A stretch of 64,000 nt of DNA from Theobroma cacao. Taxonomy: Eukaryota > Streptophyta > Magnoliopsida > Malvales > Malvaceae. The notes below the pieces were generated by a model. The model made no database searches and was not told the DNA's origin. It was given only the letters and a program-made list of their open reading frames with translations. The stretch spans positions 10,768,126-10,832,125 of the forward strand of contig NC_030851.1 in assembly GCF_000208745.1 (NCBI RefSeq), given 5' to 3'. The translations under genes were made by a program, and so were the position numbers. Positions 35,770 to 49,293 of the stretch are shown here, piece after piece; position 1 is the stretch's first letter; each line of letters begins with the position of its first letter.

Positions 35770-36140
35770 AACACTATTCCTTGATGAAAATGCCAAAAGT
35801 TTTGTTAATCCGCAGCAATGTCAACAACAGTATGACAGAAATGGCCCTAAGATTTAGAACACATATCGAGGGTAACCCACAGATACAGTAACGAACCATT
35901 GCCAAACCAAGGGGCTCAGCCTCCCGTCCCCGACAAACCGTTAAAGGCGGCCCAAAGATTGAGATCTTTAAGGTTGTGTCGTTCACAAGAGAAAGTGCGG
36001 TCTGAGGTGTCAGTGGCTGATGGGGGCGGTGACCAGCGCGCAGCATAGCGCTTGACGAGGCAGCGAAGCACGGACCACAAGAACCCAATATCCGGCATCC
36101 GCCCATTGGGGTTGACCATTCACCACCGATTGAGTCCGGC
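35770..36140 (-). other. GC-rich island, possible gene relic
   Basis: About 370 bp stand out from the AT-rich flanks. Two overlapping minus-strand frames are open: 36119 to 35916 (67 codons, starting MVNPNGRMPDIGFLWSV) and 36106 to 35774 (110 codons). Neither matches a family I recognise. Codon-like composition and the sharp GC change suggest an inserted or decayed coding fragment, with a possible continuation (35611-35750) ending at CAG|ATAAAC. Identity is unknown. Confidence 0.3.
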
Positions 36141-36669
36141 GAGAAATATTAAAAAAAGAATAGTTTAGGATTAGACATTTTTAAATTATTTTCATATGTT
36201 ACATTAAAATCACATTAGAGTAACGCTAACAACTCCTTAAATGTTTTCTTATTGATTACAAAACTTTCAGATTTCATCGATCTATGCCACTCGCATTGAC
36301 CCACTTTATTATCAAGTCAAGCTTTATATAATTGAGAGTCAATATATTTATTGCTTTCTTCTGTTATCCTTTCGTAATCTGCTGTATTTTTTTAATTGTG
36401 CAATATTCCTCTTGCACTTGCATTCTACTGAATTTGGACATTCAATAAAGATTATTGGCCAAGGACCTACGACTTATCCAATTCCCATTATCTATTGGAA
36501 TATTTCTTAGACACTTGGCATGATTATTAAAATTGTTATCACCTTCTTTCTTTGTGTAATTCCACTAGTTTGATAGGAAGTGGGAAGTCTTGACATCCTA
36601 ATCAACAATGAAATGCATAGATCGATCTATCAATATTCTCCTCTCTCTCTCTCTCTCTCTCTCTCCTTN

Positions 36670-36701
<32 letters not shown>

Positions 36702-39500
36702 CTTTTCCATGATTAGAGACAAAACTTTATCATTCATCAATCAAATTTAGACAAATTTAGAACAAAGTTCAAAAATATGTGAACTCTACGTGCTTTCTTA
36801 TCAAAGAGTATCCAACAATGTTTTCATACTATAAACAAGAAAATATATTAATTATTCTCATAATCATAGAATTTAAATAGCTTATCAACCCCAATGAACA
36901 ACTTAGTTTGGGCCCCGTCTGATAATAAATTTTTATATATTTCACATTTAAAATAATAATATGATAAAATGGGGAATTAAAACAAAACTAAAGCTATGTT
37001 CCCCATTGTCTTTCTACGGAATTATGTTGTTTAGCATGATATATTAATATATAGCGTTTGCCTTAATCTTACATTTTGATATTTAGTATATCATATCCGC
37101 TAATATATTTAACTGCCATGAGTTATACCTAAGCCGGGTGAATTAGTCAAATTAATTGCTAACTATCTTCTTAATTAAACTCATGAACTGGGTTAATTGA
37201 ACTTATCTTCATCACTTAAGATTTGATCATTCCAATATTCGTTTGTTCAGTGAGCGAAGTTCAAACGTAAATTACAAGGGCTCATTTAGGTTGTAAAAAG
37301 GTTGATAAATTTGATAAAGCGCTCAAAAGCTCTTGAGTTTACCTGTAAGCTAATATATATTAATTCTATTTTTAAATAAATTACATTATATATTATAAAT
37401 GTTCGCTATCAAAATTCAGATCCATAAGCCCAAACTGACTCAAATTAAGCCTATCATTTTCATGCTTGCATAAATTTTGAGCTACCAGTCAAATATGATT
37501 TTGTGAAATCTGCACCAAGCGTGACTCTCCATAGATGACAAATGGTTCAAAAAGGAGGAGGCGAAGTCCGATTATGCATTGTTTTTCTAGAAGAGAGATT
37601 TTATTTAAATGGAGTTCTAGAAGGGAGAATTTCCTTTTCTTGATTTCCGTGTTGGGATTGAAATTCTAGAATGGGCAAAAGAGCAATAGCGGTCCATGCG
37701 CTGGCGACATAGCCCAAGTGTTTGACGGCCCAAGACATTAGGCAATCTAGAAGCTTTTCCCCATGAAAATTGTTATTGCGTTGGATTGGTAATTTGGCAC
37801 TTGGCAGCGTCTGCTTTTTTCATGTTTTGACGAAAGTTTAGCAAACCCCAAAACCAAGCACTTCTACATTTGCAATAATAAGCTTTTGTTGCATCTTCGC
37901 TATGAATGAATTCAGTAATTGTAATAAATTATTTTAGGAGCTTTCTAATGTAATTATTTAAATTCATTTTCTCCGAACTAAAAAAAATTAATAATCTATT
38001 TACTTATTCAGACACTGAGTCAAAAAATTTCAAAATTAAACTAAGCAACACGCACACATGAGCATTTAATGTGTTTTATGACGTCTATTGTTTTAGGTAA
38101 TTCATAGTTTGACAATAATAAATGCTTTACATGTCATGAGTCTAATCAAGCTGCCCCCATGTCTCACGCAAAAAGAAACCTTAACCTTAGCTTATCCTTT
38201 TTGTTCGACCTATGAGGTCGGTCCATGGCTCACACAAAAATAAAACCTTAGCTTATATATCCCTTTTATTTAGTCTAATTATGAGGTCGACTTGTACATG
38301 TCTCACACAAAAATAATGTAATGGAGAATTCAATTTATTTGTTATTCATATTACCTTATTCTATTACAAATTATAATGAACTGACGATCTTGGAAAAAAA
38401 GAAAAACAGAAACTAGTGATATTTTTAATCAAATCTACATAAAGACAGACGCATCAAGCATCAAGTATTAATATGATTAATTTGATCCATCAACTTCTGC
38501 ATAAACATCTAGTTTAATAGGAGTTGCTTGGTCTGGATGCGGAATCAAGTCACCTATAGGACAGGTGGTTTATTTATTTATTGAGTAAACTCTATTTCAT
38601 TTTATTTTTTATGTTGCTCGTCTGCCGAATAATTTTTCACAAATCCTGCTATGCATCATATTTTTTTATCCGTTTGCCAATTTGTTCTCATGTCTTTATC
38701 ATAAAATAAAATTATAGTAAATGAAATGCACTTGTTTGGATGTGGATCCCCAAACTAATGAGAGAAAAAAAGGAGAGCAGGGATTATCTATGTCTAAATC
38801 CTTAATAATTGAATCGACTAGGATTTAGTTTTTGGGCAGCCCACAAACAAATGGTCGGTCACAACTGAAGAGAGCCCTATCTCATCTCACAGACTCCGCT
38901 ATTGGTATACAAAGTTTTGGACCATAGATAGCTGGAAAGCAAGTTGAGTGGCTACTAATATTTTTTACGTAACATCATAAATGTAATAATGACTTGAACA
39001 CAGCGACTAAAAATAATTGATAATATGACAATAATTTAAGTGAATGTGAATAATGTTTTGAAATAGAAAGCTAGAATCTAGTCTATTAAGTTGTGAATAG
39101 GGATGTGGGTGACGACACCCATGTTGGTGGAGCCAGTTTCCAGGAAACGTATGACTCACTGCCAAGTGCCTCTTCCTCCTACCTATCACCCACTTGTTGA
39201 GCAGTTAGAACATAATACAGTGTATTGTTTTCTCCCCGATATCACCTAAGCAAAGTTAAGTGACAAAAACAATGAGCGGATTGGATTTGTTTCCAGTTAG
39301 CACTCAGCAATGAGAGAGGAGTTTTTGGCTTTAATTAAAATGGTAGACCAGTTTCCTAGCCCATCCCACCATCCTTTGGTCATGCAGTTCATAAGACAGA
39401 GTTACCGTCCTCCTTCGCTCAAGCCATTAACTGGTGGGGCAATTTTTACATATCACGTGAGGATCCAGTCAAAATTTAAAGCACGTTTTTGACAAAGTTT
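36140..39500. other. Intergenic with microsatellite
   Basis: No gene is recognised. A compound microsatellite (CT)n-N-(TA)n lies at about 36639-36697, with an undetermined base at 36669 in the middle. A cluster of TTCTAGAA palindromes at 37585-37671 is listed separately. The end (after about 39500) is probably 3' UTR of the thioredoxin gene. Confidence 0.5.
37585..37671. promoter_or_regulatory. Three TTCTAGAA sites (heat-shock-element-like)
   Basis: Exact TTCTAGAA palindromes occur at 37585-37592, 37615-37622 and 37664-37671. Each fits the two-unit heat shock element TTCnnGAA. No gene start is seen nearby, so a regulatory role is speculative. Confidence 0.25.
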
Positions 39501-39794
39501 GCAGTTCCTTAGAGGATCCACTGTTTGGACTCCCGACTTTCAAGCCACACGTTGAAAAAAATGCCAAATCTGTTCCAATAATCAATCATATCTGGCAAAT
39601 TTTCACCAAAGAAAACATTATTGTTGTAGTTGAAATGTAACCATTAACATATATCGAAAGGAAACATGAGTAGAAGAAGCTTCCACATTTTATATAAAAG
39701 TAGGGAAATTTTCAACATTACATGCAGAAAATAAAAGCATCTAAGCAACTAAAGGGTGATGAACATTGGACACTTTGACATTATCATTCTCCAT

Positions 39795-41641
39795 CTACAA
39801 GAATTTCTCTATGCTTGCTGACAGTGTAGTTTTGGGTACAGCACCAATAACTGCATCTTTCTTCTCACCATTGATAAAGATCATGATTGTTGGGATGCTT
39901 CTGATTCCATATTGGGTAGCAATTGAAGGACTATCATCAGTATTCAATTGAAAGCACTTGAGTTTTCCAGCATATTGCTGTGCTAGTTCACCTATTACCG
40001 GATGGATCATACGGCATGGCCCACACCAAGGAGCCCAGAACTCAACTAATACAGGCCCATCAGCCTTGAGTACAAGTGATTGCCATGTTCTATCAGTCAC
40101 AGCTGGAACTGCCAATGTTACAAGCAAAGGAACAACTGAATTAAATTGTTTCATGGAGAAACTACATATTTGAATCAAGCATTTATTTAGTTGTAACACT
40201 TGCCAGTTTTAAGGATCACTGCTTCAGAACTAGATGACATGGGTTTAATTGAATAACTCACACTTTCTTCTTTAAACAACATCGAATTCTCATTTTTCGA
40301 GCTGAATTTAATATTGGCTACCAAACTTAAAATATCATGCAATTTCCATAACAGCAGTACTTATTTTCTCTGAATATTCACCTTCTGATTGCGAGTCCCA
40401 GTAAAATCATAAAATATTTCAATAAGTTTTCAAAGATGAATGCTTAATGCTTACATATAGATTAATCTGACAACAAATTTACATTAAAATTAATTTTGTA
40501 AGATCTTTCAGCACAATTCCTATTAGTTTTTAGTTTGATGGAGGATAAAATCCCTCTTTACATAGATGAACAATGAACAAAAAGAAAAGGTTTATACAGA
40601 AAGAAATGAAATATGAGTTCATTATTTTGCACAAATCTTGTTGTTCCCTAATCTTTAAGGGCCTTACTTAACTCCAATTATATGCTGATGAATGCCAATA
40701 GAATTGCTCCTAAGCCCTGCATAGAATCAACCACAAACGCAAGCATTGCAACAAAACTGAAGGCAATGATATCTTACATTCATCCATTGTCAAAACACTT
40801 CTTTCTCGATATGAAGAGATCATTTTTGGCCAAGTTGTTAGAACTTGACAATTAACTTTCAATTTCAATTCCACCACACCACACCCCCCCCCCCCCCCCC
40901 CCCACCCAAAAAAAAAAAAAAGAGAGAAATCATTTTCAGCTTCCAATTTCAAGTCAAATGGCAACTAGAAATTGCATCAATCTCTTCCTTACTAGAAAAG
41001 AAATAATCACAACAACTAGGTAATATCTTCTACTGACATGAATAAGGCCATATCTATGCGGTTCCTAGTGGTAAGCATATCGACCACCTTTATTTCTCCC
41101 TTAGGCTCATAAATACATGTTAAAATCCAAACATCGAATTTAGCTATCAGGAAAATCGGTTAGAGAACTTGAATGACATTCCCAAAGGCCTAAACCATGT
41201 AAAAACACATCGCATCAACATAATGCTACTGTCAACTCCTACCTCCAAATTTAACATGTTTCCCCTGAATTCTTGCATATTAAAACTACTTCAACCTTAA
41301 TTCCAGAAACCACGATAGAATTAGTTACACTTTCAACTAAAATTTTTCTATGTTCCCAAGAGAGTGAGAGAACAGAGCTTACTATCAAGAGCAGTTTCTT
41401 GAGCTTCGCAAACAACGGCCGCTCGGCGCTTGGAAACCCCAGGATATCTCGAATTGTACGATGCGAAAGAAAGCTTTGAATAAGATTGGATCTTCAACCC
41501 TTTACATTCAGGCAAACCTCGGCGACTAGAAAGAGAAACCGCCGGCAATAAAGTCATCATTGCAGGCCCAGAGACGGAGGTTGCATAGCGTGAAGAAGAA
41601 GGGGAAGAGAGGGCGGCCATCGACTTTGTTACTGACGCCAT
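39795..41641 (-). CDS. TRXM: Chloroplast thioredoxin m
   Basis: Two exons, 41641-41383 and 40108-39795, join in phase 1 across a 1274-bp intron to give 190 residues. Residues 1 to about 78 are a Ser/Arg-rich plastid transit peptide ([19 protein letters not shown]). The mature thioredoxin fold begins near [21 protein letters not shown] and holds the catalytic WCGPC at 114-118 (Cys115/Cys118). The cis-Pro segment is RSIPTIMIF, then [16 protein letters not shown]. This matches the m-type family, which passes electrons from ferredoxin-thioredoxin reductase to stromal enzymes. The in-frame Met at 40156 in the intron is not a start. Subtype (m1/m2 versus m4) is undecided. It is transcribed divergently from the DTW gene. 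Confidence 0.95.
40884..40921. repeat. Poly-C then poly-A tract in intron
   Basis: A run of 20 C (40884-40903), then ACCC, then ~14 A, all inside the thioredoxin intron. Read from the gene strand this is T-rich then G20. Such runs are prone to sequencing and replication length errors. Confidence 0.9.
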
Positions 41642-41962
41642 TGAAGAGAGTGAGATAGTGATTATGTTAGCATATGAAAAATATTTAATTCATTAAATTT
41701 CAAGTTTTTTCTTCATAAGAAATTTACTTGAAATTTAATTGAAAAAAAAAAACCTTGAAGCTATTGAGCATTTGAATATTTAATATATCTCATAGATTTT
41801 CAAACTCCCAGAGGGCCCACAGCCCGCAGCTCCACTCTTACAAATCTCTTTTCTTAAGTTTCGTTTTGGGCCAAAACCAATTTAGCTTGCGTTGTTTGAA
41901 CCGCTTTCGGCCTAATGAAGGCCTAAGATTAAAATATAGAAAAATCAAAATGGGGGAAAGAA
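41642..41962. promoter_or_regulatory. Shared divergent promoter region
   Basis: Only 321 bp separate the thioredoxin m ATG (minus) from the first in-frame ATG of the DTW gene (plus), so both promoters and leaders must fit or overlap here. No TATA box is clear on either side. A bidirectional promoter is a reasonable inference. Confidence 0.5.
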
Positions 41963-42365
41963 ATGAAAAACCCTGGGAAAACCCAGCAAAAAACCATGCT
42001 GAGTAGCAATAGGGTCTTGACACTCACATTAGAATTCTCCCCATCTCTCAAATTCTCAGCCAAAACCCACATAGAATTTCGACCCAGAAGCCTTCACGGC
42101 TCAATCATGAACTCTGCATCTCGTTCTTCTCCAAGAGAAGCTCAAGTAAATGATACTGCTTGCCGTGACAGCATCACATTGGAGGAGTGGCAAGGTTGGG
42201 CCTGTGTATCTCCAGTTCCGGCAATGGTAAACGAGGTTATTCATGATTTGAAGCTCTTGGAGAATAATATTGATGCCCACATGGTTTTTGGTGGAAATGG
42301 TGGCAAATTACAGGTTCACCACCATCAACTTTTTTCACTCCTTTTATTTTTTTGGCATTAGTAGT

Positions 42366-42420
<55 letters not shown>

Positions 42421-45400
42421 AAACTATGGTATTTACTTTTGAATTTCTTTCTTGGATATCTGAAAGTAAAATGTTTGTCCCTTTGCTATTTCATTTTTAT
42501 GTCTGAATTGGGAGAACTACCGGTATGTACTGATAGAAGCATGTTTAAGAGATATAGGCTTGTGACTGCGCCGGGTATTTTGTAATTTGGAAAGATAAGA
42601 CCCTCTTTTCTACCTTGCCTTATCATCTATTTGGATCACCGAAAATATTGCATTCGAAGAACCTTCATATTTGCCTTGTACTCTTGTTCAATGGGGATGC
42701 CAAATGGGTCTAAGCCAATGTTCTGAAATTTTAATTCCACTTAGACTTAGGTAAATAAACTCAAACACAGTAGTCATGATTTTCTCGTGGTTTATGAATT
42801 TCCCAACTGTCTGTTTCCTTTAGTTTCTGCAGTGCTATGTACTTCCTTCTTGTTATCATCATTTCTTTCCGTTATTGCATTTTCTTATTTTAGTCTATTG
42901 CGGTAAATGTTAGGGAGATTTTAAAATTCAGGAGGATAAGAAGCACAGAGCTAAATATCAGGCTTTGGGTGACTCAGACAAAAAGTTCCAGTTCTTTTCT
43001 GCTCGGCAAATAGCATGCCGGTTGCTTGGAAGCCGGGGCTACCTCTGCCAGAAGGTATGTGGTGCTTTTCAGAGATATGTTGTAGAGGAGAAGAACAACC
43101 CTTAGAAGTAATTTTGTATCTTTTTATAATTTGATAACAAATTTTATCAATTTTCAGTGTTGGCTTCCAATGGAAGATTGTATGTGTTCAAAAGTCAAGC
43201 CTTGCTCACTGTGGCATGGCATAAAGTTTTGGTTGTATATGCACCCAAAGGTTAGAATTTCCTTTTACCATTTGATATATTGGTGCCCCTGATCAATGGT
43301 ATATTATTTTTTTATAACATCAAATCTGTAATCTTCCCTTTTCAGGATTTTCTACGGCAAAACAACACTGGGAAGTTGTTATGGCAAGTATTTGGTGTTC
43401 AAGCTGCAACGTTGTGTCTTTATGGAATTTCTGAAGACGAGGAAATCATGTGGAATGCATTTAAGGATGCAGGTTTCTTTTAGCCTTCTTTAAATATGGG
43501 AAAGTATGCAGTATTGATGGTTACATTATTCACGGAACCATGTGGTTGAGTTCTAAAGCTCATTTTAGAACTGGTGCAATTACTTTTGGTCCATAAGAAG
43601 TGTCGCATAGTGAAAATCTTATTTCTTCTTGCTACGTACTTATCTAATTCTTTTCTTTATGATGTAATCATCATTTATTGCGGCGAAGATAAAAAAAAAA
43701 AAAAGCTATCATCTGGACTTTCTGACTGACGGAGACATGTATTTTGGGTTTACCTTTTTTATTATGTTCTTTTGTAATTATGAATCTAGGATAAATAGCA
43801 AACTGTGTCAAAACACTAACTATTAGGGTTTGCTCCATTATTACATGTGAGCTGTTACCTCTTGTCTTGCAACATATTAACCTACAGGTGCTCTGCCTTC
43901 TAAGGTTTATGTTATTTAATATTTTGGTATTTAAGAAAGGTCTACCTACTGAGTTTTGATCATGTTCTTTGCAATTTCAGGAAAAGGCAAGGTTTGGTGC
44001 CTTTATCCTAACCAGAATATAGTACCAAAGTCTGTTCAGGATGCCTTTAGCTGTCAATCTTCAGCAGATCTGGAATGTACACATTCATTGGTACTGCCCT
44101 CTTAACATGATAGTACATGCTAAATCACCCTTTGTACAATGTGCTTGCTTTGTGTTTTACTTCATGATATTTGAGAAGTAGTGTGTTGATTTTGATAGAG
44201 CGGAGATTCCATTAATGTGATAGAAAGGTCATATTTCATCACATGTTATTAAAAATTTGCACGGAACCTACTTCTTTGTGTATGTTTTTATAGGTTTTAT
44301 AGATGTTTTTCTTTCCAATTGAAATGTTATATATTAATATTTTCAAATACATTTTTAATTGCAGTGTTTGTGTTTGGTTCATTGCTTAAACTCTTTCCTG
44401 TCAATATGCTGTGTCTGATGTAACTTTTCTTCATGAAATCACTGCACTTGTGGTGAAGTGTTTAGAGGAAGGCATCTGGTATTGTTGGGGTAAATGACTA
44501 TGATGAGTAATATTTGAAGCTAACTGCTATTGTATTTTGCAAATGATTGAAACATATTAAATTAAAAAATAATAATAATAATAATGGTAGCCAAGTGCAC
44601 ACAGCTCTTGCGTTAACTCATCTCAGGTACAATTCAATATATTTGCTTGTTATCTGTTACCTCTTCTTTCAAATTATTTCAACCATATAATTGTCTTTCG
44701 AAATTTTCTTGTCGTTTTGTTTCACAGACAAATAGATATAGACCTCTGAATTTTGTTCTGATTGATGGTACATGGAGCAATTCTGCAGCAATGTTCAGGC
44801 GTTTAAAGGTAATTTGGTCAAGCATTTCTTTTTACCTTTGATTTTGTCAATACATTGTGTTCTGAGTTATGGGTTATACTATAATTTTCTTTAACAAGAA
44901 ATGTCAACACTGATGCAATCTCTACTCCTTAGATTCCTCAGAAATTTACCTTCATGATTAACCTATGGTCCTAAACTTTTAATACATGGGGCTGGAAGTT
45001 CTGTAGAAAGTGGGTAGAATTGCCTCTGCTTATATGCAGCCTGCCTTGTAATCAAAATTATGCATAGTTCTGCCATTGCTAATTATGACGTAAACCCTAT
45101 ATTTAAAAAAATTTCCTTGACTTCTATTTGAGAAGTTCATAGAAATGTTATTTTTGTAGGAGCAAGCAAAGTTACTCTGGGGTGAGGAGGACCTCCCTTG
45201 CATATCTCTTGCTGCAGGTGCATCTGCAATGCATAAACTTCGGTAAGGTGTAAATTGCTTTCCATAGTTCTGTCTGTGCTACTCTCTTCCTCTTTCCGAT
45301 TTCATATGCAACCGCTTCTTAGTTTGATTCTTAAATCCCTTTGCTTCAGTTGAAGTATATAATAGCCATCTATGTTGTTTTGAGGGCAGACCTCAACCAT

Positions 45401-45609
45401 CATGGGACCGTACTTGTACAGCAGCGGCAGCTATTGGTGTTCTTGCTGAGCTGCAGCTTCTTCCAGAGTGTAGCTCCTATGGATTGGATAAACAGGTTGA
45501 AGCAGTGGAAGATGCTTTAGTTGTTCTGCTAGAAGCACTGACGGCTCGACGCCTTCGGATGGGCAGGTCCATCACTCGTAAAATAAGACACTCAAGGGAC
45601 ATTTGTTAA
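41963..45609 (+). CDS. DTW-domain tRNA-uridine aminocarboxypropyltransferase
   Basis: Eight exons: 41963-42313, 42932-43054, 43158-43250, 43346-43472, 43981-44090, 44728-44808, 45160-45242 and 45390-45609. All borders are GT/AG and phases agree, giving 395 residues. Residues 159-174 hold a Cys cluster (C-x6-C-x-C-x5-C), likely metal binding. The DTW signature appears as IDGTW at 280-284, followed by AMFRR. DTW proteins of the TapT/DTWD type transfer the 3-amino-3-carboxypropyl group from S-adenosylmethionine to tRNA uridine (acp3U). Three candidate starts lie in exon 1 (41963, 41997, 42108). The region before residue ~50 is basic and could be an organelle-targeting extension; starting at 42108 (MNSASRSSPREAQ) would remove it. 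Confidence 0.9.
42369..42420. repeat. Compound (TC)n(TA)n microsatellite
   Basis: About 18 TC units run into about 8 TA units, within intron 1 of the DTW gene. Confidence 0.95.
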
Positions 45610-48600
45610 CAGCTAACAGATTTAATGATATAGGTGCTGGTGAGCGGAGGCAAGGTTACTCCATTTATTTAGGTATGGATTCTTTATGTTGGTTTCTGCA
45701 AATTTTTCCATGATTGACTGGTCTTCCAGAGACTGGAGTACCAGCATTAAGATACATGAGATAGATGCTAGGAACAAACAAATCCAGTTTCTCTTTGACC
45801 TATCTATTTATTTTTTTCATTAGATGGTTAACTTTTGTTGATACTAATTGCTTCAGTTTCCATCTCTTGTCCTTTTCATGGTCAAGTTCTCTCCTCAGAA
45901 AAACTATTTTTGAACATTATCATCTATTGTTCTCTTTTATAGGTTTTCTATGTTTGGTATCAATTGCAACGATAACTACTAACAGATGAAGTGAACAATC
46001 AAGTGACAAGCAGAGCCATATGTGACTGCTAAGCTCTTCACATTGTCTTACGAAATTTTGATATAGAGGTTCCTTGTGGAAAATGATCTTAGGATTTGTT
46101 ACCGGCTTCACTATTGATGGCAAAATGATATAAACATGGACCGAGCAAAGGAGTTCGAGTTGCGTGTATTTCTGTTAGCAACAAGATATGAATCCCTCCT
46201 ATTGAAACCCAGAGAAGTAAAATTGAGAAAAGGATCAGTTCTATGTAGAAAAAGGTATGTAGTAGTAGTTGCTTTCTTCAAGTACAAGAATGGTTATCTG
46301 TATGCCTTATGTATTGGACTGTCAAATGTTGTTGAATTCTGGTACTACATTGTTTATCAGAATTGTTCTAGAGATAACTATAATCTATTTTAACAAAACT
46401 TTGGAGTGCAAAAATTAGGTGAAAAGCTTAGTTCCACTCACAATGTTGAATTCTACTTGAGAAGATGCTTTAAGTAAACTCTCAATTAGTTTCGAAATAA
46501 ACTAGTTCATCATGGTGTGTTGTTGCGGAGTTAAATTTATTGAATAGAGTTAGAAACTTATTATTGTAATTTGTTTTTTTTAATGGTTCTTTTTTTTTTT
46601 TGCATGCATTAACATATGTTTATTCTGTTATTTTAAAAAAATAAATTGAAATTTTTGTATATTTGATGATTTTGTTACACATTATTTAAGAATAAATAAA
46701 GAAGAGAAAAAAATTATAAAAATAAAAGGTTTCATACTTTTTTCATTAATTTATTTTCTTCCTCCTTTTCCCCTTTGTTTCTTTTATAAAAAATTTAAAA
46801 TCATATTAAAAACTCAAACATCTACATCAAACATGTATGCTTGTAAACATTTTTTCAAAAATAATATGAAATCATAACTTTGTTTTGAAAATATTTAGGA
46901 AAAAGGGTAAAAAAAATAAAGAAGAGGAAACCAAAGAAAATAACAAAGAAAAGGGTTCATTTTTCTAACAAAAAAAATCCATGAAATGCTCAAAACATAT
47001 GTTATTTTTTTAACTTTAAAATATACAAATTTGTACATCAAACTTTACTATTTTATATTTTTTCAAGTTTTCCTAAATTATATTTTTTAAAAAAGAAATA
47101 TAAAAAAGTGAAAATAAAATATAAGAAAGCAAAAAAGAATAATAAAAGAAATTCAAATTTTCATCTTACATTCTCCTTTTAGTAATAAGTATATTACTCT
47201 TTTCTACCGTATTCCTCTTTTTTGTTTTTTCTCAAAAGAGCTCCAAATTTTTTTATCAATTAAAAAAAAAAAACATTCATTGACTAAATGTTCGTGCTTA
47301 ATAATGTTTTTTTTATTCTAAATTATGTTATTTTTATTTGAAAATATGTGTAGATTGTCACTGATCGAAACTTAAATCTAATATCGTATATTTTTAAACT
47401 TTAAAAATAAAATTTAAGTAAATTTATAAATTATGGACTCACATTTTTAATTTAAAAAACATGTTCAATAGATGATGAAAAATTTATATTTATATATCCA
47501 AGACATAGATATCCATTTTGTTAGAGATTTTTTTTGCAATTAAGACTTTTTTGTTTTTATTTTCATTTCCATTTCCATTTTTTTCTTTCTTTCTTCTTTT
47601 CTTTTTTTTCTTCATAATTGAAAAATACTAAAAAAATTTAAAATAGAGAAAATTTAAAAATACAAGAAAAAAAAAGAAAATACAGAAGACAAAATAGAAA
47701 AATAAAAATAATAGAAAATTAAAAAAATAACAGAAAATTAGCAAAGNTAATCTATTAATCGTCAAATTAATGGGCATAAAAATCCCTTTTAAACAACACG
47801 ATCAACACATAATAATATTCAGTAATTAGTCAGCAAAAATCATAAAAAGGGAAGCTTTCGTTTTTCTTTTGTGTGTGTGTGTGTGTGGTTTTGCGTTTGA
47901 TTTGGGTTTTGGAGCTTTTTAGAAAACATGTGTTTTGTTAAGAAAAATCTAAATCTAAATAGATTAAATGAAAGAGGAGGTTGAGAGGAAAAGAGAATTT
48001 TTTTTTTTTTGGGTAAAAAGATGTCAGCAAGCGGTAAACGATGATCGGCGACGGATTTGGCAGTTGGAATTTGGGCTTGTGAGGGATGGAGAGAGAAAAA
48101 AGGAAGAAAAAGGTGATTTTGGATTTTGAATTTTGAATTTTGAATTAAAGACTTATATCGTTCCTCCAAACTACGTCGTTTCGGGGTTGAAAGAAAAAAG
48201 AAGGAAAAGTTCTGGCTATTGGGTCAAGCCCAAAACAAATTTTTTTGGAATTCCTTGGACTAATGTGAAGAATAATTTTTTGCACAAAATGGTCAATAAA
48301 TCCAGAAGATATTGCATAAATTTTTGCACATATGATGTAAATATTATAATTAGCTGGTTTTGTATAAATTCAATGTCTGATTCCAAATGAACATTAACAT
48401 TTTTGTTATATATTGTATATAGCTTTTGTATACTCACATGCACATGCCGGTGGAAATGGTACATATATTGTATGTAGTTTTTGTTACCCAAAGTATTTAG
48501 AAAGTACTGTGCTTTAAATATCAAGAAAACGATAACGTTGTTGCTGAATTTAACATTAAAATAAAAATATATAAAATTATTTCCCTTACCCAAAACATCT

Positions 48601-49293
48601 TTCAAACAATATTGTCAATGAACAAATGCGGGTCAGTGCCTAATTAATTGATTAAAAAACTGAGCCAAGAGCCAAGACGTTTCTTCCCTAGCTTTTGTCT
48701 TGTTCTATAGCCATAACAAAGAAATACTTTCTTGGGACTAGTTGTTGCACTTACATGTTACTATTTATAAATGAGATAATGCAGTAACCTATAATTTATA
48801 ATATTTTGATTGCACGGTTTAGGTTTCTAATTAAGAGTTATTGTATGGGTACTTTGATCTTTTTATCTCAAAAAAGAAGAAAATAAAAGAAAAAAATTGA
48901 AAAAAAGGGGCAATGAAGCAAAATAAAAAAGAAAAAAGGGCAAGAAAACAAAATTAAAAAAAAGAAGGCTTTGGTTTTTGAACGTTTTCAAGTATATTAT
49001 TCTCCTGGATTCCTAATTCTTTACTGTATTTTCCCCCTATTTTTTCTGGCTTACGTTTACGTTTTTAACATCAACATGCTGACTGGCATTGTTTCCAAAG
49101 GCCATAAATACTGTCCCAACAATTTTGCAACTTTTTCCTCTTCTCCTCTTCTCTTCTTTCTTTCTCTTTGTTGGTGAAACCAACAAACGAAACCGAAGGA
49201 GAGAAAGGAAGAGAAGGGAGGCAGAATTGCCTTAGGAGATCATATTATAGGTCTCCAAATATAAGAAGAAAAAAAGAGAAGAAGAGGAAAGAA
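45610..49293. other. 3' flank and AT-rich intergenic
   Basis: Several hundred bases may be 3' UTR of the DTW gene. From 46500 to 47800 the DNA is extremely AT-rich with A- and T-runs and an undetermined base at 47747. A (GT)n tract lies at about 47871-47886. The last 150 bp are the pyrimidine-rich leader of the next gene. No other gene was recognised. Confidence 0.5.

Noticed and set aside
40710..40964. 84-codon ORF with a poly-Gly run
   Set aside because: It is the poly-C tract in the thioredoxin intron read in reverse.
42270..42585. Two overlapping ORFs with Leu-Ser repeats
   Set aside because: They are translations of the (TC)n(TA)n microsatellite in DTW intron 1.
47840..48169. 109-codon minus-strand ORF
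   Set aside because: It consists of low-complexity Thr-His, Lys and Phe/Pro runs derived from GT and A/T tracts, with no domain.
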